64,000 nt of DNA from Deltaproteobacteria bacterium. GTDB lineage: Bacteria; Desulfobacterota; Desulfarculia; Desulfarculales; Desulfarculaceae. A program made the translations under genes and the position numbers. The stretch spans positions 10,700 to 74,699 of the forward strand of contig JAHLLK010000023.1 in assembly GCA_020444165.1 (NCBI GenBank), given 5' to 3'. Positions 8,389 to 16,810 of this stretch are shown here, in pieces. The first letter of the stretch is position 1; each line of letters opens with the position of its first letter. The notes below the pieces were generated by a model. The model had not been told where the DNA came from. It worked only from the letters and a program-made list of their open reading frames with translations, and did not search any database.

Positions 8389-9173
8389 GCCCGGTCCCAC
8401 ACCGGCCGGCCCCAAATCACCAAGTCCTGGCCAAAGGCGGCGCACACCGGCGCGGCCAGGCGGGGCAACCCGCCGGCCCGGGGGGCCAGGCGACCAAAGG
8501 CGCGCAGGCCGCCGGCCAGCACCGGGGCCAGGGTCACCACCACCTGATCCACCAGGCGGTGCCGAAGAAAGGAGCCCAAAACCCGGGACCCGCCCTCCAC
8601 CATGAGGGAGGTGACGCCCATGCGGCCCAGTTGGTCCAACAGCGCCGGCAGGCTGACCCAGCCCCGGCGGTCCGCGGCCAAAAGGAGCACGGTGGCCTGC
8701 CTGGCGCGCAGCCGGCGGGCCGCCGCTTGGCCGGCCCTGGTGGTGCCGGCCACCACCAGCCCGCGGGAGCCACTTTGCACCAGCTTGCTGGCCAGGGGGA
8801 GACGAAGCGTGCTGTCCAGCACCACCGGCAGGGGATTCTCACCCGGCACCAGGCGGACGGTGAGGCTGGGGTCGTCGGCCAACACCGTCTGGATGCCCAC
8901 CAGGATGGCCCGGTGCCAGGCGCGCAGGCTGTGGGTGAGACACAGCGATTCCCGCCCGCTCAGGGCCAGGGGCGCCTGGCGGGAGAGGCTGATGGAGCCG
9001 TCCAGGCTTTGGGCATAGGTGAGGGTGACGAACGGCCGGTGGTTGGGCCGGCCGGCCACTCCCCGCCGCACCGCCTGGCCCAACTCGTGGAGCAGGGTCT
9101 CCGGGTCGCGGAAACCCGGCGGAAGGTCCGCCGGGGGCAGGTCCGCCGGGCTTTTGGACAGGGGGCTCAGCAT
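8385..9173 (-). CDS. RibD C-terminal-type (DHFR-like) reductase, stand-alone
   Basis: The 262-aa protein matches the reductase half of riboflavin biosynthesis RibD: HRPFVTLTYAQSLDGSI near residue 44, WHRAILVGIQTVLADDPSLTVR, and MVEGGSRVLGSFL. There is no deaminase domain, so it is not a full RibD. The start at 9173 is chosen because GAGGAG lies 3-4 nt upstream; the open frame runs 60 codons further without a ribosome site. Proteins of this fold reduce pyrimidine or pteridine intermediates with NADPH. As the first gene of a five-gene overlapping operon with a PTPS-like enzyme, it may reduce a dihydropterin. Involvement in riboflavin synthesis cannot be excluded. Confidence 0.82.
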   Translation of the reverse strand: MLSPLSKSPADLPPADLPPGFRDPETLLHELGQAVRRGVAGRPNHRPFVTLTYAQSLDGSISLSRQAPLALSGRESLCLTHSLRAWHRAILVGIQTVLADDPSLTVRLVPGENPLPVVLDSTLRLPLASKLVQSGSRGLVVAGTTRAGQAAARRLRARQATVLLLAADRRGWVSLPALLDQLGRMGVTSLMVEGGSRVLGSFLRHRLVDQVVVTLAPVLAGGLRAFGRLAPRAGGLPRLAAPVCAAFGQDLVIWGRPVWDRA

Positions 9174-9649
9174 ACTCTCCTCAATTGGGGCGGCCAGGGA
9201 GCCGCGGGCCCCGTCGGCCGCAGCCGGGGGGAAGTGTTTTCGCAAGGTGGCCCAGGGGCTTATCGCGGAGGAGGTGACGTGGTGTCTGACCGCAGGCCGA
9301 CGCGGGGGCGGCAGTAAGCGCTGGGGGAAACTGCGGGAGCCCTCGCTACTCACATTGTAAACCCGGAGGCCCGGCAGGTGTCAGCCCGGAATGCAAGGCA
9401 AGTTGGCAACCCGTGGCCTTCCCGGCCGCGGGCCGTCCCCCGGCCGGGGGGAGGAGCCGGATTTTGTCTGGGCGGCAGGGGGGACTTTCGGGTGGCGCCA
9501 GGTGGCCAACTGGGTTAGAGTGCCTGCTGATGGCAGCCATCACCCGGGAGGATCAGGTCTGGGACGGCGGTCGGCGGTAACCAAGATTCCGCGCCAACAG
9601 CTTGATTGGATCACCTCAGGCCAGGGCCTGCCGGCCTCGTGGAGGCACC
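9174..9649. other. Intergenic region between the RibD-type operon and the c-heme sensor gene
   Basis: This 476-bp divergent intergenic region holds the promoters of both flanking transcripts. I see no convincing small gene, repeat or RNA element; the open frames here lack ribosome sites. Confidence 0.4.
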
Positions 9650-10795
9650 ATGAAACTGGGGGAGCGTTACATCATTTTGGTGGGGGCCATGCTCGTGGCC
9701 GCGGCCGTGCTCATGGTTTGGCTGGTGGATGACCAGATGCACCGGCAGACCCTCCTGGAAGCCCAAGAGAAGTCCCGGTTGCTCCTGGACCGCAATCTGG
9801 CCACCCACACCTACTTTTCCCACCAATTGAAACCCAAGGTGTTCCTTTTGGCCGACAAGGCCGCCCCGCCTGGTTATTTTGAGCCGGCCTGGATGTCTTC
9901 CACCTATGCCGTGCGGGGCATTGACGACCACTTCCAAAAGCTCTCGGACTCCAACTACTACTATAAGGAATGCGCCATCAACGCCCGCACCCCCCAGAAC
10001 GAGGCGGACGCGCACGAGCGCAGTTTTATCCAGGAGCTCAACGCCGACCCCAAGCTGCAGGTCCGCAGCCAGATCCGGGAGATAAACGGCGCGCGCTATT
10101 ATGAGGTGTTGCGCCGGGGCGAGGTGATGGAACAGACCTGCCTGCGCTGCCACAGCACCGCGGACCAGGCTCCGGCCGAAATGGTGGCCCGCTACGGCTC
10201 CGAGCGCTCCTTCCACCGCCGGGAGGGCGAGGTGGTCTCGGCCATCGCCATCCGCATCCCCCTGGAAGCGGCCATGGCCCAGGGCGACCGCTTCACCCGG
10301 ACCCTCGCCATAGGCATCGCCGTGGTGCTGGCCGGCCTGGGCGTCCTGGTGCTGTGGCTGAACCAGCGGCTCTTCTCGCGCCCCCTGGACCGCATGCGGG
10401 CCGAGACCGCCAGGATCGCCCTGGGGGGCGAGCACCTGGGCGAGAGCGTGCCCCAGGACTTCCCCGGCGAGTGGAACCTCCTGGCCCAGGAATTCAACAC
10501 CATGTCCACCGAGCTGCGGGAGATCTACGACAACCTGGAAAACAAGGTGACCGAGCGCACCGCCCTACTGCAAAAGGCCCTGGACGAGGTGAACACCTTG
10601 AGCGGGCTCCTGCCCATCTGCGCCAACTGCAAGAAGATCCGCGACGACCAGGGCTATTGGCATCAGGTGGAGGTGTATATACACGACCATTCCGTTGCCG
10701 AGTTCACCCACGGCATCTGCCCGGAGTGCAAGGAGAAGCTGTACGGGGATCTGTTTGACCCAGACCCCGGGGACGAGCCGGAACCCCGGGGCTAA
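9650..10795 (+). CDS. Membrane sensor with Tll0287-like c-type heme domain and HAMP
   Basis: The 381-aa protein begins with a membrane anchor (YIILVGAMLVAAAVLMVWLV), followed by a periplasmic Tll0287-like (DUF3365) domain that contains a c-type heme motif C-L-R-C-H at about residue 164. A second membrane span (IGIAVVLAGLGVLVLWL) leads into a HAMP domain. The C-terminus is a short Cys-rich tail, SGLLPICANCKKIRDDQGYWHQ, with a later CPECKEKLY. This tail is seen at the end of many bacterial sensor proteins; its function is not established. No kinase, GGDEF or MCP output is present. The start is ATG 9650 with GGAGG 4 nt upstream. The 3' end overlaps the convergent flavoprotein gene by 4 bp. It may sense redox state or small gases. 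Confidence 0.8.
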   Translation: MKLGERYIILVGAMLVAAAVLMVWLVDDQMHRQTLLEAQEKSRLLLDRNLATHTYFSHQLKPKVFLLADKAAPPGYFEPAWMSSTYAVRGIDDHFQKLSDSNYYYKECAINARTPQNEADAHERSFIQELNADPKLQVRSQIREINGARYYEVLRRGEVMEQTCLRCHSTADQAPAEMVARYGSERSFHRREGEVVSAIAIRIPLEAAMAQGDRFTRTLAIGIAVVLAGLGVLVLWLNQRLFSRPLDRMRAETARIALGGEHLGESVPQDFPGEWNLLAQEFNTMSTELREIYDNLENKVTERTALLQKALDEVNTLSGLLPICANCKKIRDDQGYWHQVEVYIHDHSVAEFTHGICPECKEKLYGDLFDPDPGDEPEPRG

Positions 10796-11484
10796 GCCGT
10801 CCTTCTGGTCAGGCGCCGGCCCAGTTCCCGGCCCAGCTCTCCGGCCCGGGCCCACACCTCGGCCTGGTCCTCCACTTGGCGGAACATGTCCGGGGTGACG
10901 CTGCGGCGGTCGGGATAGATGGCCCGGAGCGCGCTCCAGGCGCATTCCGGGCCATGGCCGCACACGAGGCAGTTGGGGTTGCCCACCGCGGTCACGCAGC
11001 CCAGCACCTCCATGCCCTCCTTGCCGAGCGCGTGGCTCACCTGGTCGCAGGCCGCCTCCACCCCCCGGGCGCCCCGAGCGTTGCCCGTGGCCACCACCAC
11101 GGCCAGCTTGCCCTGGTTCAAGCCCCGGCGATGGCGCAGGCTATAAAAGCGCTCCAAAAAGGCCTTGGTATAGGCGTCCACCGTGCCGTAGGGGGGATAG
11201 CACCCGACCAGCAGGGCTTCGGCCGCCTTGAGCTTCTCGGCCAGAGCCGGGAAGTCGTCGGGCTCCTTGCAGATATTGTCGCTCACGCAGCCCAGGCAGG
11301 CCCGGCAGGGCCGCACCAGGATCTCGGACAGCTTCACGAATTCCCAGGGCAGGCCACTGGCTTCCAAAACCCGATGGACCAGGCGGTCGGTGTTGCTGTG
11401 CGGGTGGGGGCTGCCGGAAACCCCCAGCACCCGGGGCGTGGGGGCCGCGGGCTCCCCGCTTTCGCTTTGGCTTGGCTCACGCAT
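10792..11484 (-). CDS. Iron-sulfur flavoprotein (NADPH-dependent FMN reductase family)
   Basis: This 230-aa cytoplasmic redox protein has a flavodoxin-like fold. It starts with the FMN phosphate loop VLGVSGSPHPHSNTDRL and carries a compact cysteine motif C-x2-C-x2-C-x5-C (RPCRACLGCVSDNIC) that in the Isf family binds a [4Fe-4S] cluster. Additional Cys residues lie near the C-terminus (NPNCLVCGHGPEC). Isf proteins are typical of strict anaerobes and move electrons from ferredoxin, sometimes to O2 or H2O2. The gene is convergent with the c-heme sensor gene (4-bp overlap) and is divergent from the patatin gene. The partner is unknown. Confidence 0.82.
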   Translation of the reverse strand: MREPSQSESGEPAAPTPRVLGVSGSPHPHSNTDRLVHRVLEASGLPWEFVKLSEILVRPCRACLGCVSDNICKEPDDFPALAEKLKAAEALLVGCYPPYGTVDAYTKAFLERFYSLRHRRGLNQGKLAVVVATGNARGARGVEAACDQVSHALGKEGMEVLGCVTAVGNPNCLVCGHGPECAWSALRAIYPDRRSVTPDMFRQVEDQAEVWARAGELGRELGRRLTRRTA

Positions 11485-11742
11485 CGTACCTCACAGGGCA
11501 GGACGTTGGGCCTCCTTGCTCCCCGGCCGGGGCGGCCGGGGCGGCGGGGCTTGTTTTCATTATGGCCCTCTCCCCCGCTTCCGGCCAGGCGCAATCCCGA
11601 CCAGACGCCTGGCGCAGCCCGTAGCGGCCCTGGTCGCGCCCTCTGCGATACAGCTTGCCAAATCCGGTAAATCTTGTAAGAAAAAGGCGTTGTATATTTA
11701 GTGTGGATGAACGCGCAACAAGCCAACCCGGAGCCGCCCCCA

Positions 11743-12606
11743 ATGTCCGCCCTCGCTTCCTATGCCGCCGTGGTCTTCGCCGGCGGCGGCTCGCGCTGCT
11801 TCTGGCAGGCGGGGTTCTGGCATGCCGTGGACCCGGAACTGGCTCATCCGCCCCGGGTGGTCACCGCCACCAGCGCCGGGGCCAGCACCGCCTGCCACGT
11901 GTTCGGCGGGCAGACCTCCCAATGCCTGGCCTTTTACCGGGCCGCGGCCCAGGACAAGCACCGCAACATCCAGCCGGAGAACCTCTTCAAAGGTGGGCCG
12001 GTGTTCCCGGGGCACCAGACCTACCGCCGGGCCCTGGAGACGGTGCTGGCCGGCGAGGGCCTGGCCCGCCTCAGGCAGGGCCGGCCGCAGATCCGGGTGC
12101 TCATGACCCGGCCGCCGGCCTGGAGCGGCCCCGGCCTGGGGGGCTGGCTGGGGGTCTTGGCCTACTCCCTGGAGAAACGCCTGGTGAACCCGGTGCACCC
12201 CCGCTGGACCTGGCGCCTGGGCTTCACCCCCCTGGTGGGCCGCATCGACCAGTGCGCCAGCGTGGGGGAGCTGGCCGATCTGGTGCTGGCCGCCTCCTGC
12301 CTGCCGGTGGTGCTGCCGCCCATGACCTGGGAGGGCGCCCGGGTCTTGGACGGGGGCTTCCTGGACAACGCGCCCCTGGCCGCGCTCTCGCCCGAAGAAG
12401 GCCCGGTCCTGGTGCTCCTCACCCGGCGCTACCCCCCGGAAAGACTTCAGGGGCGTCCGGGCGTGACTTACGTCATGCCCTCACGCCCCTTGGCCATTTC
12501 CAAATTCGAGAACTCCAACCCCGACCTGGTGGAAGCCACCTTCCAACAGGGCGTGGCCGACGGCGAGAAGTTCCTGGCCGGGGGCCCCGCCGCCCTGCAG
12601 CAGTAG
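11743..12606 (+). CDS. Patatin-like phospholipase
   Basis: This is a predicted serine lipid acyl hydrolase of 287 aa. It has the Gly-rich oxyanion loop AGGGSRCFWQAGF (residues 13-25), the nucleophile in TATSAGAS (Ser44) and the catalytic Asp203 in VLDGGFLDNAP, so the Ser-Asp dyad is complete. The ATG at 11743 has GGAG 9 nt upstream. GTG 11701 and ATG 11707 are also in frame, but a TATATT box at 11693-11698 would place transcription start near 11705, making those starts leaderless. There is no signal peptide, so it is cytoplasmic. It is followed by a copy of the GTGGGGGG hairpin family. Confidence 0.85.
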   Translation: MSALASYAAVVFAGGGSRCFWQAGFWHAVDPELAHPPRVVTATSAGASTACHVFGGQTSQCLAFYRAAAQDKHRNIQPENLFKGGPVFPGHQTYRRALETVLAGEGLARLRQGRPQIRVLMTRPPAWSGPGLGGWLGVLAYSLEKRLVNPVHPRWTWRLGFTPLVGRIDQCASVGELADLVLAASCLPVVLPPMTWEGARVLDGGFLDNAPLAALSPEEGPVLVLLTRRYPPERLQGRPGVTYVMPSRPLAISKFENSNPDLVEATFQQGVADGEKFLAGGPAALQQ

Positions 12607-12633
12607 CCGCCTAGGAGTTTATCGGAGAAAGGG

Positions 12634-12683
12634 AAGTGTGGGGGGAAACCCCTTTCCCCAAAAAAACTTCATGGTTTTTTATG
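12634..12683 (+). repeat. GTGGGGGG hairpin repeat family, copy 1 (truncated)
   Basis: Just after the patatin stop, the stretch GTGTGGGGGGAAACCCC runs directly into TTTCCCCAAAAAAACTTCATGG. Compared with copies at 20769 and 57041, the right arm of the main hairpin has been lost, while the 3' tail (CCCCAAAAAA-CTT) remains. It is a degenerate copy of the same family. Confidence 0.7.
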
Positions 12684-12777
12684 GGCTTAAGTAAAAATCC
12701 TCCACAAATCAAAATTTCTGCCGCAACCGGCTTACATCGGGCGAAGTCGGACGCCTAGTCTTCATGAAATATCCGGG

Positions 12778-13677
12778 CTACACCTTCGTCCCTTCAACTG
12801 CTTTCGGGTCCCAGGGCTGGCGCTTGCCTTCCGGGGTGTAGTTGTAGAACCCTTTGCCCACCTTGCGGCCCAGGCGCCCCTGGGCCACCATGCGCTCCAG
12901 GAGGTCCGAATGGGGGGCCAACTCGGTCTCCCCCACCCCGGCCATGAAGCGGGAGATCAGGGCCACGGTGTCCAGGCCGGCGTTGTCCGCGATCTCAAAG
13001 GGCCCCGCCCCCCAGCCGTAGCCGAGCCGCATGCCCGCGTCCACGTCCGCGGGCGTGGCCACGCCCCGGGCCACCAGGTCCACCGCCTCCCGGAAGGCGG
13101 CGGCAAAGACCCGGTTCATCACGAAGCCGGGAATATCCTGGGTGACCTGCACGGGAGTCTTACCCAGGCCGCGCACGAACTCCACCCCGCGGGCAAAGAC
13201 CTCGTCCGCGGTCTGGGGGCCTTTCACCACCTCCACCAGGCCCATCAACGGCACCGGGCCGAAGAAATGCAGGCCCAAGACCCGCTCGGGATGCTCCACC
13301 GCCGCGGCCAGGCGGCCGATGGGGATGGAGGAGGTGTTGGAAGCCAGGGGGGTGCCCGTGGGCGCCAGGCGGGAAAGCTCGCGGAACAGCTCCAGCTTCA
13401 GTTCCTCCCGCTCGGGCACCGCCTCCACCACCCAGGCGGCCTGGGCCGCGCCGGCCAAATCGCGGGCCGGGCTCACCCGGGCCAGCACCGCGGCCGGGTC
13501 TTCGGCCACCAGACCCTTGGCCGCCAGCTTGGCCACGGACGAGGCCATGCCCCCCAGGGCCCGCTCCAGGGCTGAAGGGCTCACCTCCACCAAAGCCACC
13601 TCATGCCCCACCTGGGCCGCCACCTGGGCGATGCCGGCCCCCATGAAGCCGGCGCCCACCACCATGATCCGGGCCAT
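12778..13677 (-). CDS. 3-hydroxyacyl-CoA dehydrogenase (stand-alone, HbdA/PaaH type)
   Basis: This NAD-dependent enzyme oxidises L-3-hydroxyacyl-CoA to 3-ketoacyl-CoA in beta-oxidation. The 299-aa protein shows the dinucleotide fold VVGAGFMGAGIAQVAAQVG at residues 5-23, the conserved NTSSIPIG, the catalytic His in LGLHFFGPVP, and a C-terminal dimerisation domain with GYGWGAGPFE. The length is normal for monofunctional members. It is the last gene of a six-gene minus-strand operon, 4 bp after the DUF362 gene. A paralog lies at 25244, each tied to a different operon, suggesting different chain length or induction. Confidence 0.92.
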   Translation of the reverse strand: MARIMVVGAGFMGAGIAQVAAQVGHEVALVEVSPSALERALGGMASSVAKLAAKGLVAEDPAAVLARVSPARDLAGAAQAAWVVEAVPEREELKLELFRELSRLAPTGTPLASNTSSIPIGRLAAAVEHPERVLGLHFFGPVPLMGLVEVVKGPQTADEVFARGVEFVRGLGKTPVQVTQDIPGFVMNRVFAAAFREAVDLVARGVATPADVDAGMRLGYGWGAGPFEIADNAGLDTVALISRFMAGVGETELAPHSDLLERMVAQGRLGRKVGKGFYNYTPEGKRQPWDPKAVEGTKV

Positions 13678-13681
13678 AAAC

Positions 13682-15010
13682 TTACTCCGGCTTTACTTGG
13701 AACAGGCCTTCGTCGAATTCCGGCTTGTCCTGGTAGCGCTTCATGTACAGGGCCGGCAGGTTCTCCAGCTTGGCGAAGACCTGGTCGTCGGCCATGATGC
13801 CCGCCTCGTGCAGGGCTTTGAGCACCTGCTCCGGCTGGGGCGGGCAGCCTTTAACCGGGATCTTGTGCTTGATGGCCGGGTTGTCCTTGTGGGCCTGGTA
13901 CATGCACTTGCCCAGCAGGATGCTGTGGTGAGCCGTGGGGCTGGGCTGCATCACCTTGCCGGTCAAGACCTCCACGTTGTCCCAGGGCTCGCCGTTCCAG
14001 GTCTGGGCGATGGCCGTGAGCACCTGGCCGTTGATGGCCGAGCAATAGGTGCACAGGGTGGTGTCGTATTTGCGGTACTCCAGGCCAGCGATGCCCCGCT
14101 TGGCCAGGGGCAGGGGCAGGATGTCGCCGGGGGTGTAGGCAAAGGACCATTTGTGGGGCTGGGCCAGGTCGGCCAGCCGCTCGCCCCGGATCTCCACGTC
14201 CGAGAGATCCAAGGGCCGGCCCTGGTTGGCCGCGGCGTGGGTCAGGTAGGGCACCTCGGCCGGGTCGTGGCCCAGGAGGTTGGCGCCCACCAGGTCGGCG
14301 GAGAGCACGTCCCAAGAGGCGGCCAGGATGTTGCGGCGGTGGATGTTGCCGTCAAAGGAGGGGCCGTACTCCGAGGTGAAGATGCCGTCCAAGATCGTGA
14401 GGATCGGCGGCATGGGCTGGGCCAGGCGGGCGATGTGGAAGTGCAGGTCCCGCACCGGGTCGGCGTTGTGGCAGCGCTTGCGGGACTTGATGTCGATCAT
14501 GCCCTTCAGGTTCTTGATGCCCAGGCTGACCCGGGTCTGGGCGTGGGTCTTCATCACCGGCAGGTCGATGACGAAATCGCTCTCCAGGATGTCCTGGTTG
14601 AAGGAGAGCACCACCCCGTCGCCCAGGTCCTTTTCCACAAAGGGCCGGGTGAAGGCGTCGATCACCCTGACCCCGAACTTGTCCCGCAGGGCGTGGTAGC
14701 CCAGGGTGGTGAAGGCGTGTTCGGTGACCGTGGTGTCCTTGGCCCGGCCCTGCACCATGCCCTCGCCGATGGTGATGTCCGTGACCCCGCGCTCCCGCAA
14801 GAGGAGCACCATGTCGTGGATCAGGCGGCTGGTGGTGATGACCCCCCATTTGGGGAAGGGCGCCTTGGCGCTCCAGAACACGATGTTGGGCTTCAGGAAC
14901 ACCTTGGCCCCGGGGCCCACCCGGTCCAGCCCGCCGGCCAGCTCCACCGCCCGGCGGGCGGACTCCAGGGGTTCTTCATATTTAACCAGGGATACCAGAT
15001 ATTTACTCAT
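13682..15010 (-). CDS. DUF362 domain protein with a possible Fe-S site
   Basis: The 442-aa protein has the DUF362 core (VFLKPNIVFWSAKAPFPKWG near residue 37, VIDLPVMKTHAQTRVSLGIKNLKGM near residue 157). Its C-terminal part contains TLCTYCSA, GKCMYQ and VKGCPPQPEQVLKAL. The last resembles the GCPPxPE cluster ligand of NuoB-type proteins, and the four Cys (C-x2-C, C, C) could bind an iron-sulfur cluster; this is inference. It is embedded between a phosphotransferase gene (14 bp gap) and a 3-hydroxyacyl-CoA dehydrogenase gene (4 bp gap) in an acyl-CoA operon, which is unusual for DUF362. The activity is not known. Confidence 0.75.
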   Translation of the reverse strand: MSKYLVSLVKYEEPLESARRAVELAGGLDRVGPGAKVFLKPNIVFWSAKAPFPKWGVITTSRLIHDMVLLLRERGVTDITIGEGMVQGRAKDTTVTEHAFTTLGYHALRDKFGVRVIDAFTRPFVEKDLGDGVVLSFNQDILESDFVIDLPVMKTHAQTRVSLGIKNLKGMIDIKSRKRCHNADPVRDLHFHIARLAQPMPPILTILDGIFTSEYGPSFDGNIHRRNILAASWDVLSADLVGANLLGHDPAEVPYLTHAAANQGRPLDLSDVEIRGERLADLAQPHKWSFAYTPGDILPLPLAKRGIAGLEYRKYDTTLCTYCSAINGQVLTAIAQTWNGEPWDNVEVLTGKVMQPSPTAHHSILLGKCMYQAHKDNPAIKHKIPVKGCPPQPEQVLKALHEAGIMADDQVFAKLENLPALYMKRYQDKPEFDEGLFQVKPE

Positions 15011-15024
15011 GATTTACCCCTTCA

Positions 15025-16092
15025 TTATAAGGTCTCGCCGGCCATGACCCGCTGCGCCTGGCCCAACAAGGCCCCCACTCCGGGGCCCAGGCGGGCGAAG
15101 CGCTTGTCCTGGGTCTGGCCGTGGAAAAAGCGGTAATAGATTTGCTGGGCGATGACCGCCAAACGGAACAGGCCGAAGGTGTAGTAGAAATCCATGCGGT
15201 CCATGACCCGGCCGGTGATTTGGCCGTAATAGGCCACCGCCTCCCGCCGGGTGAGGCAGCCCGGCAGAGCGGTGGGCATGCCGGTCTGGGCCAGCATCCC
15301 CCCGGGGTCGCCGGCCTCGGGCCAGTAGGCCAGGGTGCAGGCCAGGTCCATCAGGGGATCTCCCAGGGTGGCCATTTCCCAATCCAACACCCCCACCACC
15401 TTGAGGGGGTCCTGGCGGTCCAGCACCACGTTGTCCAGCTTGAAGTCATTGTGGATCAGGGCCGCTATGGGGCTCTCGGGGGGCATCTCCGCCGCCAGCC
15501 AGGCCATGACCTCCTCGCCGTCGGGCACATCCGGGGTGCGGGCGTTCCGGAAGCGCTTGCTCCAACCTTCCACCTGGCGGGTCACGTAGCCCTGGGGCTT
15601 GCCCAGCCCGGCCAGGCCCGCGGCCTGGTAGTCCACCGCGTGCAACTCGGCCATCACCTCCATGAGCCGCCGGGTGAGGGTCTCCATCTCCGGCGGGCCG
15701 AAGCCCAACTCCGGCGGCACCTCCCGGCGCAGGATCAGGCCGTCGATGCGCTCCATCACGTAGAACTCCGTGCCCATCACCGCGGGATCGGTGCAAAAGG
15801 CCAGGGTCTGCGGACAGTAGGGAAACCAGGGCCGGAGCGCGGTGAGCACCTTGTATTCCCGGCTCATGTCGTGCGCCGTCTTGGCCTTGGTCCCGTGGGG
15901 CGGCCGGCGGAGCACCAAATCGCGGTCGCCCACGGAGATGAGGTAGGTGAGATTGGAGTAGCCCGAGGGGAATTGCTGGATCGCCAGGCTGCCGGTGAGG
16001 CCCGGGATGACGCTCTTCAGATAGGCCTCCACCTTGACCTGGTCCAGCTCCTCGCCCGGCCGCACCGCCGTGGCCCGGTTGTCAACACTCAT
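15025..16092 (-). CDS. APH-like phosphotransferase family protein (acyl-CoA dehydrogenase-associated)
   Basis: The 355-aa protein has the aminoglycoside-phosphotransferase-like kinase fold: FPSGYSNLTYLISVGDRDLVLRRPP at the N-lobe, catalytic loop ALIHNDFKLDNVVLD and metal-binding VLDWEMATLGDP. In many genomes such proteins are fused to, or encoded beside, acyl-CoA dehydrogenases (ACAD10/11 style), where they are thought to phosphorylate 4-hydroxy acids or their CoA esters before elimination. ATG 16092 is preceded by GGGAGAG and lies inside the last 11 bp of the tetR gene. The neighbouring ACAD makes the 4-hydroxyacyl-CoA route plausible but unproven. Confidence 0.82.
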   Translation of the reverse strand: MSVDNRATAVRPGEELDQVKVEAYLKSVIPGLTGSLAIQQFPSGYSNLTYLISVGDRDLVLRRPPHGTKAKTAHDMSREYKVLTALRPWFPYCPQTLAFCTDPAVMGTEFYVMERIDGLILRREVPPELGFGPPEMETLTRRLMEVMAELHAVDYQAAGLAGLGKPQGYVTRQVEGWSKRFRNARTPDVPDGEEVMAWLAAEMPPESPIAALIHNDFKLDNVVLDRQDPLKVVGVLDWEMATLGDPLMDLACTLAYWPEAGDPGGMLAQTGMPTALPGCLTRREAVAYYGQITGRVMDRMDFYYTFGLFRLAVIAQQIYYRFFHGQTQDKRFARLGPGVGALLGQAQRVMAGETL

Positions 16093-16810
16093 GGTCTTGT
16101 CTCTCCCTGCCCGGCGCCGGGCCCTCACCGCCCGCGCGGCAAAAGGCCAGCACCATGGCCACCACCAGCTCGGCGTAACGGTCCACCCCCACGCCCCGTT
16201 TGGCGTACTTCCAGCGTTTCAGGTACCAGTCCTGCATCATGGCCTTGATCACCGCCGCGGCCAACCCCGGGTCGAACTCCCCGAACGCCCCGGCCGCCTG
16301 GCCCTGGGCCAGGATCTCCGCGAACATGGCCTCCACCCGGAGCTCGCTGTCCTTGGCCAGGTTCTTTTCCCGCTCGCCCAAATGGCGGGCTTCCATGTAA
16401 GAGAAGAAGAACCAGGGCTGCATGGCCTCGCTCAGGAACACGTGGGTGCGGATGGCCGCGGCCAGGCGCCCCACCGGGTCCGTGACGCCCTCGAAACCCT
16501 CCCGCAGAAGCCGGCGGGACACGCTGCGCCCGGTGCGCTGCACCATCTCCAACAGCTCTTCCTTGCTGGAGAAATAATCGTACAACGCCCCCATGGAGAG
16601 CCCGCTGGCGTGGCAGAGGTCCCGCATGGTCATGGCCTGGAAGCCCTTTTGGTTGGCCACCTGCAGGGTGGCTTCGAAGATGAGCTCCAGGTTCTTGACC
16701 GCGGTGGCCTCCTTCTTGGCCTTGATGGAGTCGCGGTGCTCGGCCAGGATCTCGGCGTAGAGATCCTGGTGAGTGGGCCGCACCCGGCGGGTGAACTCGC
16801 GGTAGGTCAT
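16082..16810 (-). CDS. TetR family transcriptional regulator of acyl-CoA metabolism
   Basis: This 242-aa repressor-type protein has an extended N-terminus before the TetR DNA-binding domain (QKGFQAMTMRDLCHASGLSMGALYDYFSSKEELLEMV at about residues 54-90 includes the recognition helix) and an all-helical ligand-binding C-terminal half. It sits inside the operon it probably controls, overlapping the acyl-CoA dehydrogenase stop by 4 bp. FadR-type TetR proteins bind short inverted repeats and are released by acyl-CoA. The 14-bp perfect palindrome at 18827-18840, at the head of this operon, is the natural operator candidate. Confidence 0.85.
   Translation of the reverse strand: MTYREFTRRVRPTHQDLYAEILAEHRDSIKAKKEATAVKNLELIFEATLQVANQKGFQAMTMRDLCHASGLSMGALYDYFSSKEELLEMVQRTGRSVSRRLLREGFEGVTDPVGRLAAAIRTHVFLSEAMQPWFFFSYMEARHLGEREKNLAKDSELRVEAMFAEILAQGQAAGAFGEFDPGLAAAVIKAMMQDWYLKRWKYAKRGVGVDRYAELVVAMVLAFCRAGGEGPAPGRERQDHEC

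Noticed and set aside
8385..9173. Calling this gene ribD
   Set aside because: It lacks the deaminase domain and sits with pterin-type and glycosyltransferase genes rather than ribB, ribE or ribH.
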